Shown here: positions 1-11,352 of the stretch, in pieces | How positions within the stretch are numbered: the stretch's first letter is position 1 | Layout of the letters: each line of letters opens with the position of its first letter | Assembly (NCBI RefSeq): GCF_028622115.1 | Contig: NZ_CP097263.1 | Span: forward strand, 9,435,501-9,499,500 | Length of the DNA: 64,000 nt | Direction: 5' to 3' | DNA from: Kutzneria chonburiensis | GTDB taxonomy: Bacteria > Actinomycetota > Actinomycetes > Mycobacteriales > Pseudonocardiaceae | Notes under the pieces: generated by a model | What the model was told of the DNA's origin: nothing | The model's input: the letters and a program-made list of their open reading frames with translations, nothing else | Databases searched by the model: none | Translations under genes and position numbers: made by a program

Positions 1-1
1 C

Positions 2-1261
2 CGGATCGCGGCGCTGGCCGATGTGCTGGGCGAGCCGCAGCGGTCGTATCCGGTGGTGCACATCACCGGCACCAACGGCAAGACGTCGACGAGCCGCATG
101 ATCGACGCGCTGTTCACGCGGATCGGCCTGCGCACGGGCCGGTACACGAGCCCGCACCTCCAGCTGGCGACCGAGCGGATCAGCCTGGACGGGGCGCCGA
201 TCAGCGCGCTGCAGTACGTGGAGGTCTACCGCGACATCGAGCCGTACATCGCGATGGTGGACGCCAAGTCGGACGTGAAGATGAGCAAGTTCGAGGTGCT
301 CACCGGCATGGCCTTCGCGGCGTTCGCGGACGCGCCGGTGGATGTGGCGGTGGTGGAGGTCGGCCTCGGCGGCCGCTGGGACGCCACGAACATCGCGGAC
401 GGCAAGGTCGCGGTGATCACGCCGATCGACATCGACCACACCGACTTCCTCGGTACGGACATCCTCGGCATCGCGGCGGAGAAGGCCGGCATCATCAAGG
501 AAGGCGCGGTGGCGGTGCTGGCCGAGCAGCGCCCGGAGGTGGCGCAGGTGCTGCTGGAGCGCTGCGCCGAGGTGGGCGCGACGGTGGCCCGCGAGGGCAT
601 GGAGTTCGGCGTGCTGTCGGCGGAGCAGGCGGTCGGCGGCCAACTCCTGACGTTGCAGGGCCTCGGCGGCGCGTACGACGAGATCTTCCTGCCGCTGTTC
701 GGCGCACACCAGGCCAAGAACGCGGCGCAGGCGCTGGCCGCGGTGGAGGTGTTCTTCGGCGCGGGGGCGGGCCGCAAGCTCGACATCGACGCGGTCCGCG
801 AGGCGTTCGCCACGGTGACGTCGCCCGGCCGGCTGGAGCGCGTCCGCAACGCTCCCAGCGTGTTCGTCGATGCCGCGCACAACCCGCACGGCGCCCGGGC
901 ATTGGCCGCGGCGCTTCAGGACCAGTTCGGCTTCCACAAGGTGGTCGGCGTGCTCAGCGTGATGGAGGACAAGGACGTGGACGGCATCCTGGCCGCCCTC
1001 GAGCCGGTGTTCACCGAGGTCGTGCTGACCAACAACGGCTCGCCCCGTGCGATGGACGCCGACAAGCTGGCCGGCCTGGCCCGCGACGTGTTCGGCGAGG
1101 ACCGCATCATCGTCGAGCCCCGGCTGGACGACGCGCTGGAGGAGGCGGTCCGGCTGGCCGAGGAGACCGACCAGCCGGTGTCGACCAGCGGCGTCGTGGT
1201 GACCGGCTCGGTCGTCACGGCCGGCGCCGCCCGTGCGTTGTTCGGCAAGGAGCCCCAGTGA
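2..1261 (+). CDS. folC: Bifunctional folylpolyglutamate synthase/dihydrofolate synthase, 5' end missing
   Basis: Adds glutamate to dihydropteroate and to reduced folates in the cytosol, a Mur-ligase-type ATP-dependent reaction. The reading frame is open from base 2, so the true start lies outside the window; about 419 codons are visible. The ATP loop GTNGKTSTS is near the visible N terminus. VGLGGRWDATN and, near the C-terminal domain, DAAHNPHG are typical of FolC. The visible part fits a family length of about 450-490 residues. The stop overlaps the next start by four bases (GTGA), which suggests translational coupling. In mycobacteria folC also precedes the DUF4233 gene and ndk. Confidence 0.95.
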   Translation, partial: RIAALADVLGEPQRSYPVVHITGTNGKTSTSRMIDALFTRIGLRTGRYTSPHLQLATERISLDGAPISALQYVEVYRDIEPYIAMVDAKSDVKMSKFEVLTGMAFAAFADAPVDVAVVEVGLGGRWDATNIADGKVAVITPIDIDHTDFLGTDILGIAAEKAGIIKEGAVAVLAEQRPEVAQVLLERCAEVGATVAREGMEFGVLSAEQAVGGQLLTLQGLGGAYDEIFLPLFGAHQAKNAAQALAAVEVFFGAGAGRKLDIDAVREAFATVTSPGRLERVRNAPSVFVDAAHNPHGARALAAALQDQFGFHKVVGVLSVMEDKDVDGILAALEPVFTEVVLTNNGSPRAMDADKLAGLARDVFGEDRIIVEPRLDDALEEAVRLAEETDQPVSTSGVVVTGSVVTAGAARALFGKEPQ

Positions 1262-1617
1262 GCGCCCCAGACCCGATGAAGGGCATCCGCGGCATCATGG
1301 CCGGCACCATGGTGCTGGAGGCCATCGTGACCGGGCTGGGGCTGTTCGTGCTGTCCCGCGTCGACCACCTCAGCGGCTGGCCGGTGACGGCGGTGGCCGT
1401 GCTGGCCGTGCTGATGGTCGTGTCGGCCGGCTTCTTCGGCCGGCCGTGGGGCATCCCGTTCGCCCTGGTGCTCCAGGTGCTGATCCTGGTCGGCTTCGTG
1501 ATCAGCGTGCCGCTGGGCGTCGTCGGCGTGCTGTTCGGCCTGGTCTGGGCCTACCTGCTGTGGGTGCGCCGGGACGTGGCGCGGCGCATCGCCGAGGGGA
1601 CGCTGCCGAGCCAGTAG
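1258..1617 (+). CDS. DUF4233 membrane protein
   Basis: A 119-residue protein with about four hydrophobic segments (residues 13-33, 40-60, 62-80 and 82-102) and a basic C-terminal tail, so it is probably an integral inner-membrane protein. The GTG start overlaps the folC stop as GTGA. Its place between folC and ndk matches the mycobacterial homologue Rv2446c, which defines the DUF4233 family. The function is unknown; the conserved coupling to folC is the only clue. Confidence 0.85.
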   Translation: MSAPDPMKGIRGIMAGTMVLEAIVTGLGLFVLSRVDHLSGWPVTAVAVLAVLMVVSAGFFGRPWGIPFALVLQVLILVGFVISVPLGVVGVLFGLVWAYLLWVRRDVARRIAEGTLPSQ

Positions 1618-1644
1618 TAAGAGTAATATCTGGTAGACTCTTAC
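1617..1644 (+). promoter_or_regulatory. Operator palindrome and leaderless promoter of the vapBC pair
   Basis: GTAAGAGT (1617-1624) and ACTCTTAC (1637-1644) form perfect 8-base arms around a 12-base spacer, ending one base before the ATG of the antitoxin. A TANNNT -10 element, TAGACT (1634-1639), lies 6 bases before that ATG and no ribosome binding site is present, so the transcript is probably leaderless. Binding of the AbrB-type antitoxin here would cover the -10 and the start site, which is the usual autoregulation of such pairs. Confidence 0.65.
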
Positions 1645-1645
1645 C

Positions 1646-1879
1646 ATGCGGTTGACCAGCAAGGGGCAAGTGACCATTCCCATCGAGGTTCGCGAGGAGT
1701 TCGGGCTCCAGCCCGGCGACGAGGTCGACTTCGTGCTCGACGAGCACGGGCTGCACGTCGTCAAGAGCGACAAGCAGCCCAGCCGGGGCCGGCGGATCGT
1801 CGAGCAGTTGCGCGGCAAGGGCAATGCGAATCTCGAGATGTCCACCGACGAGATCATGGCGCTGATGCGTGGTGAGTGA
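1646..1879 (+). CDS. vapB: AbrB/MazE-type antitoxin (VapB-like)
   Basis: A 77-residue SpoVT/AbrB-fold DNA-binding antitoxin. The N terminus MRLTSKGQVTIPIEVREEFG is the swapped-hairpin DNA-binding motif, followed by PGDEVDFVLDEHGLHV. The C-terminal 30 residues (helix with RRIVEQLRG and the acidic STDEIMALMRGE) should wrap around the toxin. It overlaps the downstream PIN toxin by 11 bases and is preceded by a palindrome that is the likely self-operator. The pair sits between the DUF4233 gene and ndk, where mycobacteria have none, so it is probably an insertion. Confidence 0.85.
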   Translation: MRLTSKGQVTIPIEVREEFGLQPGDEVDFVLDEHGLHVVKSDKQPSRGRRIVEQLRGKGNANLEMSTDEIMALMRGE

Positions 1880-2297
1880 TCGACCGGTCGGCACCACCCT
1901 TGTCGACACGAATGTTCTGCTCGATGTGATCAGAGAGGACCCGACCTGGTTCAAGTGGTCGTCCGAGGCGCTCGCCCGGGCGGCGGACGAGGCGCCGCTC
2001 GTGATCAACCAGGTGGTCTACGCCGAGGCGTCGGTGTCGTTCGCGGGTATCGAGGAGTTCGACGCCGTCTTGGACGCGGCCGAACTCGTGCGGTCGCCGT
2101 TGCCGTGGCCGGCGGCTTTCCTGGCCGGCAAGTGCTACCTCGAGTACCGGCGTCGGGGCGGAACCAAGACCACGCCCCTGCCCGACTTCTTCATCGGCGC
2201 CCACGCGGCCGTCATGCGTTTGCGGCTGCTGACGCGGGACGTCGCGCGCTACCGCACGTACTTCCCGACGGTCGAACTGATTACCCCGGAGGACTGA
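1869..2297 (+). CDS. vapC: PIN-domain ribonuclease toxin (VapC-like)
   Basis: A 142-residue PIN-fold endoribonuclease, the toxin of the pair with the overlapping antitoxin. The acidic metal-binding set is intact: D13 in LVDTNVLLD, E53 in YAEAS, D106 in PDFFIGAHA and D124 in LLTRDVARY. Two tandem GTG codons at 1869 and 1872 are possible starts; both overlap the antitoxin gene, which supports coupled translation. The RNA target cannot be told from sequence. Confidence 0.87.
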   Translation: MVSDRPVGTTLVDTNVLLDVIREDPTWFKWSSEALARAADEAPLVINQVVYAEASVSFAGIEEFDAVLDAAELVRSPLPWPAAFLAGKCYLEYRRRGGTKTTPLPDFFIGAHAAVMRLRLLTRDVARYRTYFPTVELITPED

Positions 2298-2353
2298 GCA
2301 CGGCCGCAAGGGGCCAGAATGCTCGGGTCCGCAGTCGAACGGGGAGGACGACG

Positions 2354-3046
2354 ATGACGGGGCCCTATCAGCAGCCGGGCTCGTGGGGACCGCCGCCCCC
2401 GATCATGCCGCCGCCGCGCAAGTCGCAGACCGGCGCGATCATCGGCACCGTCGTCGGCGTGGTGCTGATGCTGGGCCTGGGCACCTGGGCGGTGATCGGC
2501 ATCATCAGCAGCCGGCACAGCACCGAGGCCGGCGGCACCAGCACGACCAGGACCACGACCAGCACCACCCGTGCGCCGCGGACCTCGTCCACCAGCAGCA
2601 TCCGGTTCGCCGTCAACGACTGCGTCTGGCTGGACGTGAAGACCAGCGAGCGCGTGTCCTGCACCTCGGACAAGGCGGCGCTGCAGATCAACCTGGTCAT
2701 CCCGCAGAGCCAGAAGTGCGCCGACAACGACGCGTACGACTCGTACGGCGACGGCTGGTACGACGGCAAGCTGGCGCTGCGCTACTGCGCCTCGCTGATG
2801 GTGCCCAAGGGCCAGTGCGTGCAGCTGGACCTGGACGACTCCGGTTTCGTCGAGCGGGCCTCCTGCTCGACGACGACCCCGTTGGCCAGCGGCGCGCCCA
2901 ATGCCAAGACCTATCAGGTGACCGACGTCGTCAGCAGCACCAACGCCAAGACCGCCTGCGACAAGGTGCCCGACACCGACGACGTGTGGTTCTACCAGTC
3001 GCCCAAGTCCGGGCAGTTCGCCTGCCTGAAACGGCTCGGGGCCTGA
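2354..3046 (+). CDS. Membrane-anchored, Thr-rich secreted protein of unknown function
   Basis: A 230-residue protein. A short Pro-rich cytosolic part (residues 1-25) is followed by one membrane helix (about 27-50), a Thr/Ser-rich linker (about 54-78, TTRTTTSTTRAP) and an extracellular domain with about eight cysteines that probably form disulfides. It resembles actinobacterial LppU/DUF-type cell-surface proteins but I do not recognise a specific family. The ATG at 2354 is chosen because GGGGAGGA ends 7 bases upstream; the frame stays open further upstream only as a shadow of the vapC gene. Confidence 0.7.
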   Translation: MTGPYQQPGSWGPPPPIMPPPRKSQTGAIIGTVVGVVLMLGLGTWAVIGIISSRHSTEAGGTSTTRTTTSTTRAPRTSSTSSIRFAVNDCVWLDVKTSERVSCTSDKAALQINLVIPQSQKCADNDAYDSYGDGWYDGKLALRYCASLMVPKGQCVQLDLDDSGFVERASCSTTTPLASGAPNAKTYQVTDVVSSTNAKTACDKVPDTDDVWFYQSPKSGQFACLKRLGA

Positions 3047-3098
3047 CCAGCTACCCTGCTGGCCGGATAGTCCCTTTACCTAAGGAGTTCGGACCACC

Positions 3099-3509
3099 GT
3101 GAGTGAGCGCACCCTGGTCCTGGTCAAGCCGGACGGCGTCAGCCGCGGCCTGGTCGGCGAGGTCATCGCCCGTATCGAGCGCAAGGGCCTGAAGCTGGCC
3201 GCGCTCGAGCTGCGCACGGCCGACCGTGCCGTTGCCGAGGAGCACTACGCCGAGCACGCCGGCAAGGGCTTCTACAACGACCTCGTCGAGTTCATCACCG
3301 GCGGTCCGCTGGTGGCGATCGTCGTCGAGGGCACGCGGGCCATCTCGGCCTTCCGCCAGCTGGCCGGCGGCACCGACCCGGTCGAGAAGGCCACGCCGGG
3401 CACCATCCGGGGCGACTTCGGCCTCGAGGTCCAGTTCAACCTGGTGCACGGCTCGGACTCGCCGGAGTCGGCCGACCGCGAGATCAAGATCTGGTTCCCG
3501 AACCTCTGA
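3099..3509 (+). CDS. ndk: Nucleoside diphosphate kinase
   Basis: Transfers the gamma-phosphate of ATP to other NDPs through a phosphohistidine. The 136 residues match the family length. [18 protein letters not shown] at the N terminus and [12 protein letters not shown] around the catalytic His117 identify it. The GTG start has a good ribosome binding site (AAGGAG, 3083-3088). In M. tuberculosis ndk lies in the same folC-rne interval. A strong hairpin follows the stop. Confidence 0.97.
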   Translation: MSERTLVLVKPDGVSRGLVGEVIARIERKGLKLAALELRTADRAVAEEHYAEHAGKGFYNDLVEFITGGPLVAIVVEGTRAISAFRQLAGGTDPVEKATPGTIRGDFGLEVQFNLVHGSDSPESADREIKIWFPNL

Positions 3510-3514
3510 TCTGC

Positions 3515-3544
3515 ATCGGGTCGGCGGGACACCGCCGACCCGAT
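3515..3544. terminator. Bidirectional terminator between ndk and the TOPRIM gene
   Basis: Perfect 13-base arms (3515-3527 and 3532-3544) with a GACA loop, 5 bases after the ndk stop. The right arm touches the stop codon of the convergent minus-strand gene. There is no T tract, as is common in actinobacterial terminators. Confidence 0.75.
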
Positions 3545-4062
3545 CAGAGGTGGTCGAGCAGGGCGGTCAGCGGCCGGGGAACGCGGTCCAACGCGACGGC
3601 CTCGGCCATCAGGCGGGCGTAGTGGTATTTGCCGCCGGAGCGGCCGCCCATGAGGCGGCGTAGCTGGTCGTGCAGGCTGCGGCCGCGCTGAGCGGGTTGC
3701 TGTTGCAGCTTGCGGAACGAGGCGAGCCGGCCCTCGGCCTCCACGAGGCGTTCGACCTCGGCGGCGCCGACGGCGCGGATGAGCTCGTCCTCCAGGTCGT
3801 CGGTGCAGCGGAAGAAGCCACGCTGCTCAAGGTCGCCGACCGGCAGATCGAGCGCCCGGCGGAAGAAGCGTTCCTCGGCACGGTCGTAAAGACCGGCGAC
3901 GACCAGCGGCCCGTAGCGGTCGAGGTAGTGGCCGATGTTGGTGGCGCCGCCCATGGACTCGACGAGGATGCCCTCGGCGGCGAGGTCACGGCCACGACGC
4001 CGGGCCACAACCTCCACGGCGAGCTGGTCGCTCAGCCCCTCGACCAGCACCACGGCGCGCAT
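3544..4062 (-). CDS. TOPRIM-domain protein (OLD-nuclease-type TOPRIM)
   Basis: A 172-residue protein made of a single TOPRIM fold. [20 protein letters not shown] carries the conserved Glu, and [11 protein letters not shown] sits where the DxD/DxE metal-binding loop is expected, although the first pair is D-R rather than D-x-D. The C-terminal part ([13 protein letters not shown]) resembles the end of OLD-family TOPRIM proteins without their ATPase. It may be a nuclease or a nucleotidyl transfer/hydrolysis enzyme; no function is proven. Start at 4062: TATGTT (4070-4075, minus strand) lies 7 bases upstream and suits a leaderless transcript. An in-frame ATG at 4074 is an alternative. Confidence 0.7.
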   Translation of the reverse strand: MRAVVLVEGLSDQLAVEVVARRRGRDLAAEGILVESMGGATNIGHYLDRYGPLVVAGLYDRAEERFFRRALDLPVGDLEQRGFFRCTDDLEDELIRAVGAAEVERLVEAEGRLASFRKLQQQPAQRGRSLHDQLRRLMGGRSGGKYHYARLMAEAVALDRVPRPLTALLDHL

Positions 4063-4091
4063 AATCCCCAACATATGTCAGGGGTGCCCGC

Positions 4092-4097
4092 TAACGT
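4092..4097 (+). promoter_or_regulatory. Candidate -10 element of the ABC exporter operon
   Basis: TAACGT fits the actinobacterial TANNNT -10 and lies 7 bases before the GTG at 4105. No ribosome binding site is seen, so a leaderless transcript is likely. The promoter sits in the 42-base gap shared with the divergent TOPRIM gene. Confidence 0.45.
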
Positions 4098-4104
4098 CGG
4101 ACCC

Positions 4105-5035
<931 letters not shown>

Positions 5036-5036
<1 letters not shown>

Positions 5037-5803
5037 TGCGGCCCGTCGGCCTGGTGCTGGAGCACCTGTGGACCTGGTACCGCCGCAACTGGCGGGCCAC
5101 CGTGGTGTCGAGCGTGCTGATGCCGCTGATGTTCTTGGGGGCCATGGGTTTCGGCCTCGGCAGCCGGATCACGCCCGGCCCGGCCACGCACTTCCTGCCC
5201 TACGTCGTCTACCTGGCGCCGGCCATGCTGGTGGCGCTGGCCGTGCAGGTGGCCACGGGGGAGTCGTCGTTCCCGGTGCTCGGCAGTTTCAAGTGGGACA
5301 TGCGGTACTTCGCCATCACGTCCACACCGGTCAGCGTGGACCAGCTGCTGACCGCCCAGGCGTTGTGGGTGGCGTTGCGGATACTCGTGTCCGGCCTGGC
5401 CTACCTGGCCGTCGCCGCCCTGTTCGGGGCCTTCGCCAACGCCGGGGCCCTGCTGGCGGTGCCGGTCGCGATGCTGGCCGGCATGGCCTTCGGCAGTTGG
5501 GTGATGGCGCTCGCCGCGACCGTGAACGACGAGGGAACCATGTTCGGCAACGTGTTCCGGTTCGTCGTGGTGCCGATGACGCTGTTCGCCGGCACGTACT
5601 ACCCGATCAGCCAGCTGCCGGCGTGGAGCCGGCCGCTGGCCTGGGTGACGCCGCTGTGGCACGGCAACGAGCTGGCCCGGGCGGTCGAGTTCGGCGGCAT
5701 GGACCTGCTCACCGCCGCCGGACACGTCGGCTACCTGCTGGTCCTGCTGGCGGCCGGGCTGCTGGTGGCCCGGCGCCGGTTCCACGTCCGGCTGAAGGTC
5801 TGA
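5036..5803 (+). CDS. ABC-2 type transporter permease (first)
   Basis: A 255-residue integral membrane protein with about six membrane spans, of the ABC-2/NodJ-DrrB type. The ATG overlaps the ATPase stop (TGATG), so the two are translationally coupled. FAGTYYPISQLPAW near residue 180 is the re-entrant segment typical of this family. With the ATPase before it and a second permease after it, it should form a heteromeric exporter of lipids, drugs or polysaccharide; the substrate is not evident. Confidence 0.88.
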
Positions 5804-5813
5804 GGGGGACACG

Positions 5814-6608
5814 ATGCTGCTGCGGATCGTGCCCGTAGGTAGCTATGCCGGCCGGGCCAGGGCCGTGGTCGAGCGGTCGGCGCTGGTCAACCGCCGGAAC
5901 TGGCTGCTGGTGCTGTCCGGCATATTCGAACCTATGTTCTATCTTTTTGCGCTGGGCATCGGGTTCGGTGGCATCGTCGGCACTCTGACCGGCCCGGACG
6001 GCCAGGCGGTCAGCTACGCCGCCTACGTCGCGCCGGGCCTGCTCGCGGCCTCGGCGATGAACGGGGCCGTGCACGACGCCACCTTCAACGTCTTCATGAA
6101 GCTCAAGTACGCCAAGGTCTACGACGCCATGCTGGCCACCCCGCTGGGGCCGACGGACGTGGCGCTCGGGGAGATCTCGTGGTCGCTGATCCGGGGCGGC
6201 ATCTACGCCGCCGGCTGCCTGGCCGTGATGGCCGCGCTCGGCCTGATCACCAGCCCGTGGGCGCTGCTGGCGCTGCCGGCCGCGCTGCTGATCGCCTTCG
6301 GCTTCGCCGCCGTCGGCATGGGCGCCTCCACGCTGCTGCGCTCCTGGCAGGACTTCGACCTGATCCTGCTGGTGCAGATGCCGATGTTCCTGTTCTCCAC
6401 GACGTTCTTCCCGCTCACCGTCTATCCCGAGCCGATTCAGATCGCGGTTCAGTGCCTGCCGCTCTATCACGGCATCGAGCTCATGCGTGACCTCACCAGT
6501 GGGGCCGTGACCTGGGGAATCCTCGGCCACGTGGCCTATTTCGCGATCATGGTGGCGCTGGGCGGCTGGTTCGCCGCCCGCCGCCTGGGCAAGCTGCTGC
6601 TGACGTGA
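5814..6608 (+). CDS. ABC-2 type transporter permease (second)
   Basis: A 264-residue membrane protein with about six spans, paralogous to the gene just upstream. Family features include SGIFEPMFYLFALGIGFGG near the N terminus and FSTTFFPLTVYPEPIQ near residue 195. It begins 10 bases after the first permease with a GAGGGGG ribosome binding site. It is probably the second half of the membrane channel for the same exporter. Confidence 0.88.
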   Translation: MLLRIVPVGSYAGRARAVVERSALVNRRNWLLVLSGIFEPMFYLFALGIGFGGIVGTLTGPDGQAVSYAAYVAPGLLAASAMNGAVHDATFNVFMKLKYAKVYDAMLATPLGPTDVALGEISWSLIRGGIYAAGCLAVMAALGLITSPWALLALPAALLIAFGFAAVGMGASTLLRSWQDFDLILLVQMPMFLFSTTFFPLTVYPEPIQIAVQCLPLYHGIELMRDLTSGAVTWGILGHVAYFAIMVALGGWFAARRLGKLLLT

Positions 6609-6624
6609 GCGTTACGCTTGCCGG

Positions 6625-8574
6625 GTGAGTGTCGAGTCTGTCTTCCCCGCGCTGGAGCCTCTGCTGCCGAGGGTCTCCAAGCCGGTCCAGTACGTCGGCG
6701 GCGAACTGAACGCGACGGTCAAGGACTGGGACTCGACCGCCGTGCGGTGGTGCCTGATGTACCCGGACGCCTACGAGGTCGGCCTGCCCAACCAGGGCGT
6801 CATGATCCTCTACGAGATCCTCAACGAGCTCGAGGACGTGCTGGCCGAGCGCACCTACACGGTGTGGCCCGACCTGGAGGCGCTGATGCGCGAGCACGGC
6901 GTCCCGCAGTTCACGGTGGACGCGCACCGCCCGGTCAAGGCGTTCGACGTGCTCGGCCTGAGCTTCGCCACCGAGCTCGGCTACACCAACATGCTCACCG
7001 CGCTGGACCTGGCCGGCATCCCGCTGCTGGCCAAGGACCGGACCGAGGACGACCCGGTCGTGCTGGCCGGCGGCCACGCCGCGTTCAACCCGGAGCCGAT
7101 CGCCGACTTCATCGACGCGGCGGTGCTGGGCGACGGCGAGGAAGCCGTCCTGGAGATCACCGACATCGTCCGGGAATGGAAGGCCCAGGGCCGCCCCGGC
7201 GGCCGCGACGAGCTGCTGACCCGGCTGGCCGAGACCGGCGGCGTCTACATCCCGCGCTTCTACGACGTGGAGTACCTGGCCGACGGCCGGATCCAGCGCG
7301 TGGTGCCGAACACCGACCGGGTGCCGTACCGGGTGTTCAAGCGCACCACCATGGAACTGGACGAGTGGCCGTACCCGAAGCAGCCGCTGGTGCCGCTGGC
7401 CGAGAGCGTGCACGAGCGGATGAGCGTGGAGATCTTCCGCGGCTGCACCCGCGGCTGCCGGTTCTGCCAGGCCGGCATGATCACCCGGCCGGTGCGGGAG
7501 CGGTCCATCGAGGGCATCGGCGCGATGGTCCAGAAGGGACTGGAGGCGACCGGCTTCGAGGAGGTCGGCCTGCTCTCGCTGTCCAGCGCCGACCACTCGG
7601 AGATCGCCGAGATCACCAAGGGCCTGGCCGACCGCTACGCCGGCACCAACACCGGGCTTTCCCTGCCCAGCACCAGGGTCGACGCGTTCAATGTGGACCT
7701 GGCCAACGAGATCTCCCGCAACGGCCGTCGTTCCGGCCTGACCTTCGCACCCGAGGGCGGCAGCGAGCGGATTCGCCGTGTCATCAACAAGATGGTGTCC
7801 GAAGAGGACCTCATCCGCACGGTCGGCGCGGCGTTCTCCAACGGCTGGCGGCAGGTGAAGCTGTACTTCATGTGCGGCCTGCCGACCGAGACCGACGAGG
7901 ACGTGCTGCAGATCGCCCGGATGGCCAAGGAAGTCATCAAGGCCGGACGGGTTGCCAGTGGCCGCAAGGACATCCGCTGCACCATCTCGATCGGCGGCTT
8001 CGTGCCCAAGCCGCACACGCCGTTCCAGTGGGCGGCCCAGTGTGACCCGGACACCGTGGACGACCGGCTGCGCAAGCTGCGGGCCGAGGTCAACCAGGGG
8101 GACCGCAGCCTGGCCCGCAACATCGGCATGCGCTACCACGACGGCAAGCCGTCGCTGATCGAGGGACTGCTCAGCCGCGGCGACCGCCGGGTCGGACGGG
8201 TCATCGAGCGGGTGTGGCGCGACGGCGGCCGGCTGGACGGCTGGAGCGAGCACTTCTCCTACGACCGCTGGGTCAACGCGGCGTCCAGCGAGCTGGAGCC
8301 GCTGGGCGTGAGCCTGGCCTGGTTCACCACCCGTGAGCGGGAGGAAACCGAGGTCCTGCCCTGGGACCACCTGGACTCGGGCCTGGACAAGGAATGGCTC
8401 TGGGCCGACTGGCAGGACGCCCTGTCCGAACAGGAGCAGGACGACTGCCGCTGGACGCCGTGCTTCGACTGCGGCGTGTGCCCGGCCATGGGCACCGACA
8501 TCCAGGTCGGACCGACAGGCCGCCCGCTGCTGCCGATTTCCCCGGTAGGCAAGGGATCCCCGGTCAGGAATCCG

Positions 8575-8592
<18 letters not shown>
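6625..8592 (+). CDS. B12-binding-domain radical SAM protein (TIGR03960 family)
   Basis: A 655-residue radical SAM enzyme of unknown reaction. An N-terminal B12-binding-like domain (about 1-230) precedes the radical SAM core, whose iron-sulfur motif CTRGCRFC holds C274, C278 and C281. A Cys-rich C-terminal segment (CFDCGVCPAMG) is typical of TIGR03960. Its usual partner, the TIGR03936/DUF2344 protein, is encoded at 10329, but here an antisense protease separates them. TACGCT (6613-6618) ends 6 bases before the GTG start, which suggests a leaderless message. By genomic association the pair may act on RNA or ribosome-linked substrates; that is inference only. Confidence 0.88.
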
Positions 8593-10158
<1,566 letters not shown>

Positions 10159-10328
10159 TGCGGACCTCCATCTCTGGGGTGGGCGTTCGGGGGCCGCCCA
10201 CTCAGCGATCAGGCCGGACGGTAGCCACCGCCCGCCCGCCGGACAAGCCCGGCGGTCGACGTCAGTGTCCCCTCGGCCGGCCGGGTACCGTCCTACCGGA
10301 CCCGTCGAACCAGCCGAGGAGAGTAGTC

Positions 10329-11204
10329 CTGAGCCGCCACGACCAGCCCAACCCGTCCGCCGCCGCGGTGCAGAAGCTCCGGCTGCGCTACACCAAGCGG
10401 GGCCGGCTCCGGTTCACCTCACACCGCGACGTCGCACGCACGTTCGAGCGGGCGCTGCGACGGGCCGGCGTGCCGATGGCGTACTCCCAGGGCTTCAGTC
10501 CGCACCCGAAGATCTCCTGGATCGGCGCGGCCCCGACCGGGGTGGCCAGCGAGGCCGAGTACGTCGAGATCGGCGTGGTCGACCGGGTCGACCCGGAGGC
10601 GCTGCGCCGGGCCCTTGACGACGCGCTGCCGCCCGGGCTGGACGTGGTCGACGCGGTGCAGGCCGAACAGGGGTCGCTGGCCGAGCGGATCGACGCCAGC
10701 CGCTGGCTGGTCGAGCTGCCCGGGATCGATCCGGACGAGCTGGCCAAGGCGGTCGAGGCGCTGCTGGCGGCCGAGTCCGTCGAGGTGGAGCGGCTGACCA
10801 AGGACGGCCGGCGGATCATGGACGTGCGGCCGGGGGTGGTCACCGCCGAGGTGGGTGATGTGACCTCGCTCACGGCGACGCTAAGTGATCAAGGTGTGGG
10901 CGCAACGGGTGATTTGGCCGACGCGCCGGTTCCGCGTAAGGACGACGACACGGCCGCGTCCCGTCCGTATGGGATACTCGTGATGGTGGTACGGCAGCTG
11001 ACCCCTGCGGTGCGACCCGATGACGTGCTGAGTGCGCTCCGCGTCGTCGCCGGCCTCCGGCCCCCGGTACCCGCCAAGGCGACCCGGTTGGCGCAGGGCC
11101 GGCTAGACGACGCGGGTGGGCTCGCCGACCCGTTCGCCCCGGAGGGGCGCGGGACGGCGGACCCGGCCAGGGAGCAGGAGCCGGACCAGCCCGCCGTCGA
11201 ATGA
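10329..11204 (+). CDS. TIGR03936/DUF2344 radical SAM-associated protein
   Basis: Partner protein of the TIGR03960 radical SAM enzyme. The core starts LRLRYTKRGRLRFTSHRDVA and continues with AYSQGFSPHPKISW, both family signatures. The ribosome binding site GAGGAGAG (10316-10323) is placed for a CTG start at 10329, giving 291 residues; the next standard start is GTG at 10368 (278 residues), which has no Shine-Dalgarno sequence. The C-terminal 50 residues are Pro/Glu-rich. It precedes rne, as in many actinobacteria. The molecular role is unknown. Confidence 0.83.
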   Translation: MSRHDQPNPSAAAVQKLRLRYTKRGRLRFTSHRDVARTFERALRRAGVPMAYSQGFSPHPKISWIGAAPTGVASEAEYVEIGVVDRVDPEALRRALDDALPPGLDVVDAVQAEQGSLAERIDASRWLVELPGIDPDELAKAVEALLAAESVEVERLTKDGRRIMDVRPGVVTAEVGDVTSLTATLSDQGVGATGDLADAPVPRKDDDTAASRPYGILVMVVRQLTPAVRPDDVLSALRVVAGLRPPVPAKATRLAQGRLDDAGGLADPFAPEGRGTADPAREQEPDQPAVE

Positions 11205-11352
11205 CCTGCCGCCCGCAGGCCTGGCCACGCCAGGAAGCCGGGTGGCGCCAGGCAAGGTTTCCCGTCGCCGACGGCGACGGAGACAGAACAGAGAACGGGC
11301 CCCTGTGTGGCCGCGTCCAGGCACTGGACGCGCCCGGGGGCGGAGGAGCTAC

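Noticed and set aside
1955-2353. Upstream extension of the membrane-anchored protein at 2354
   Set aside because: It overlaps the vapC gene in another frame; the ribosome binding site and membrane-protein N terminus support 2354.
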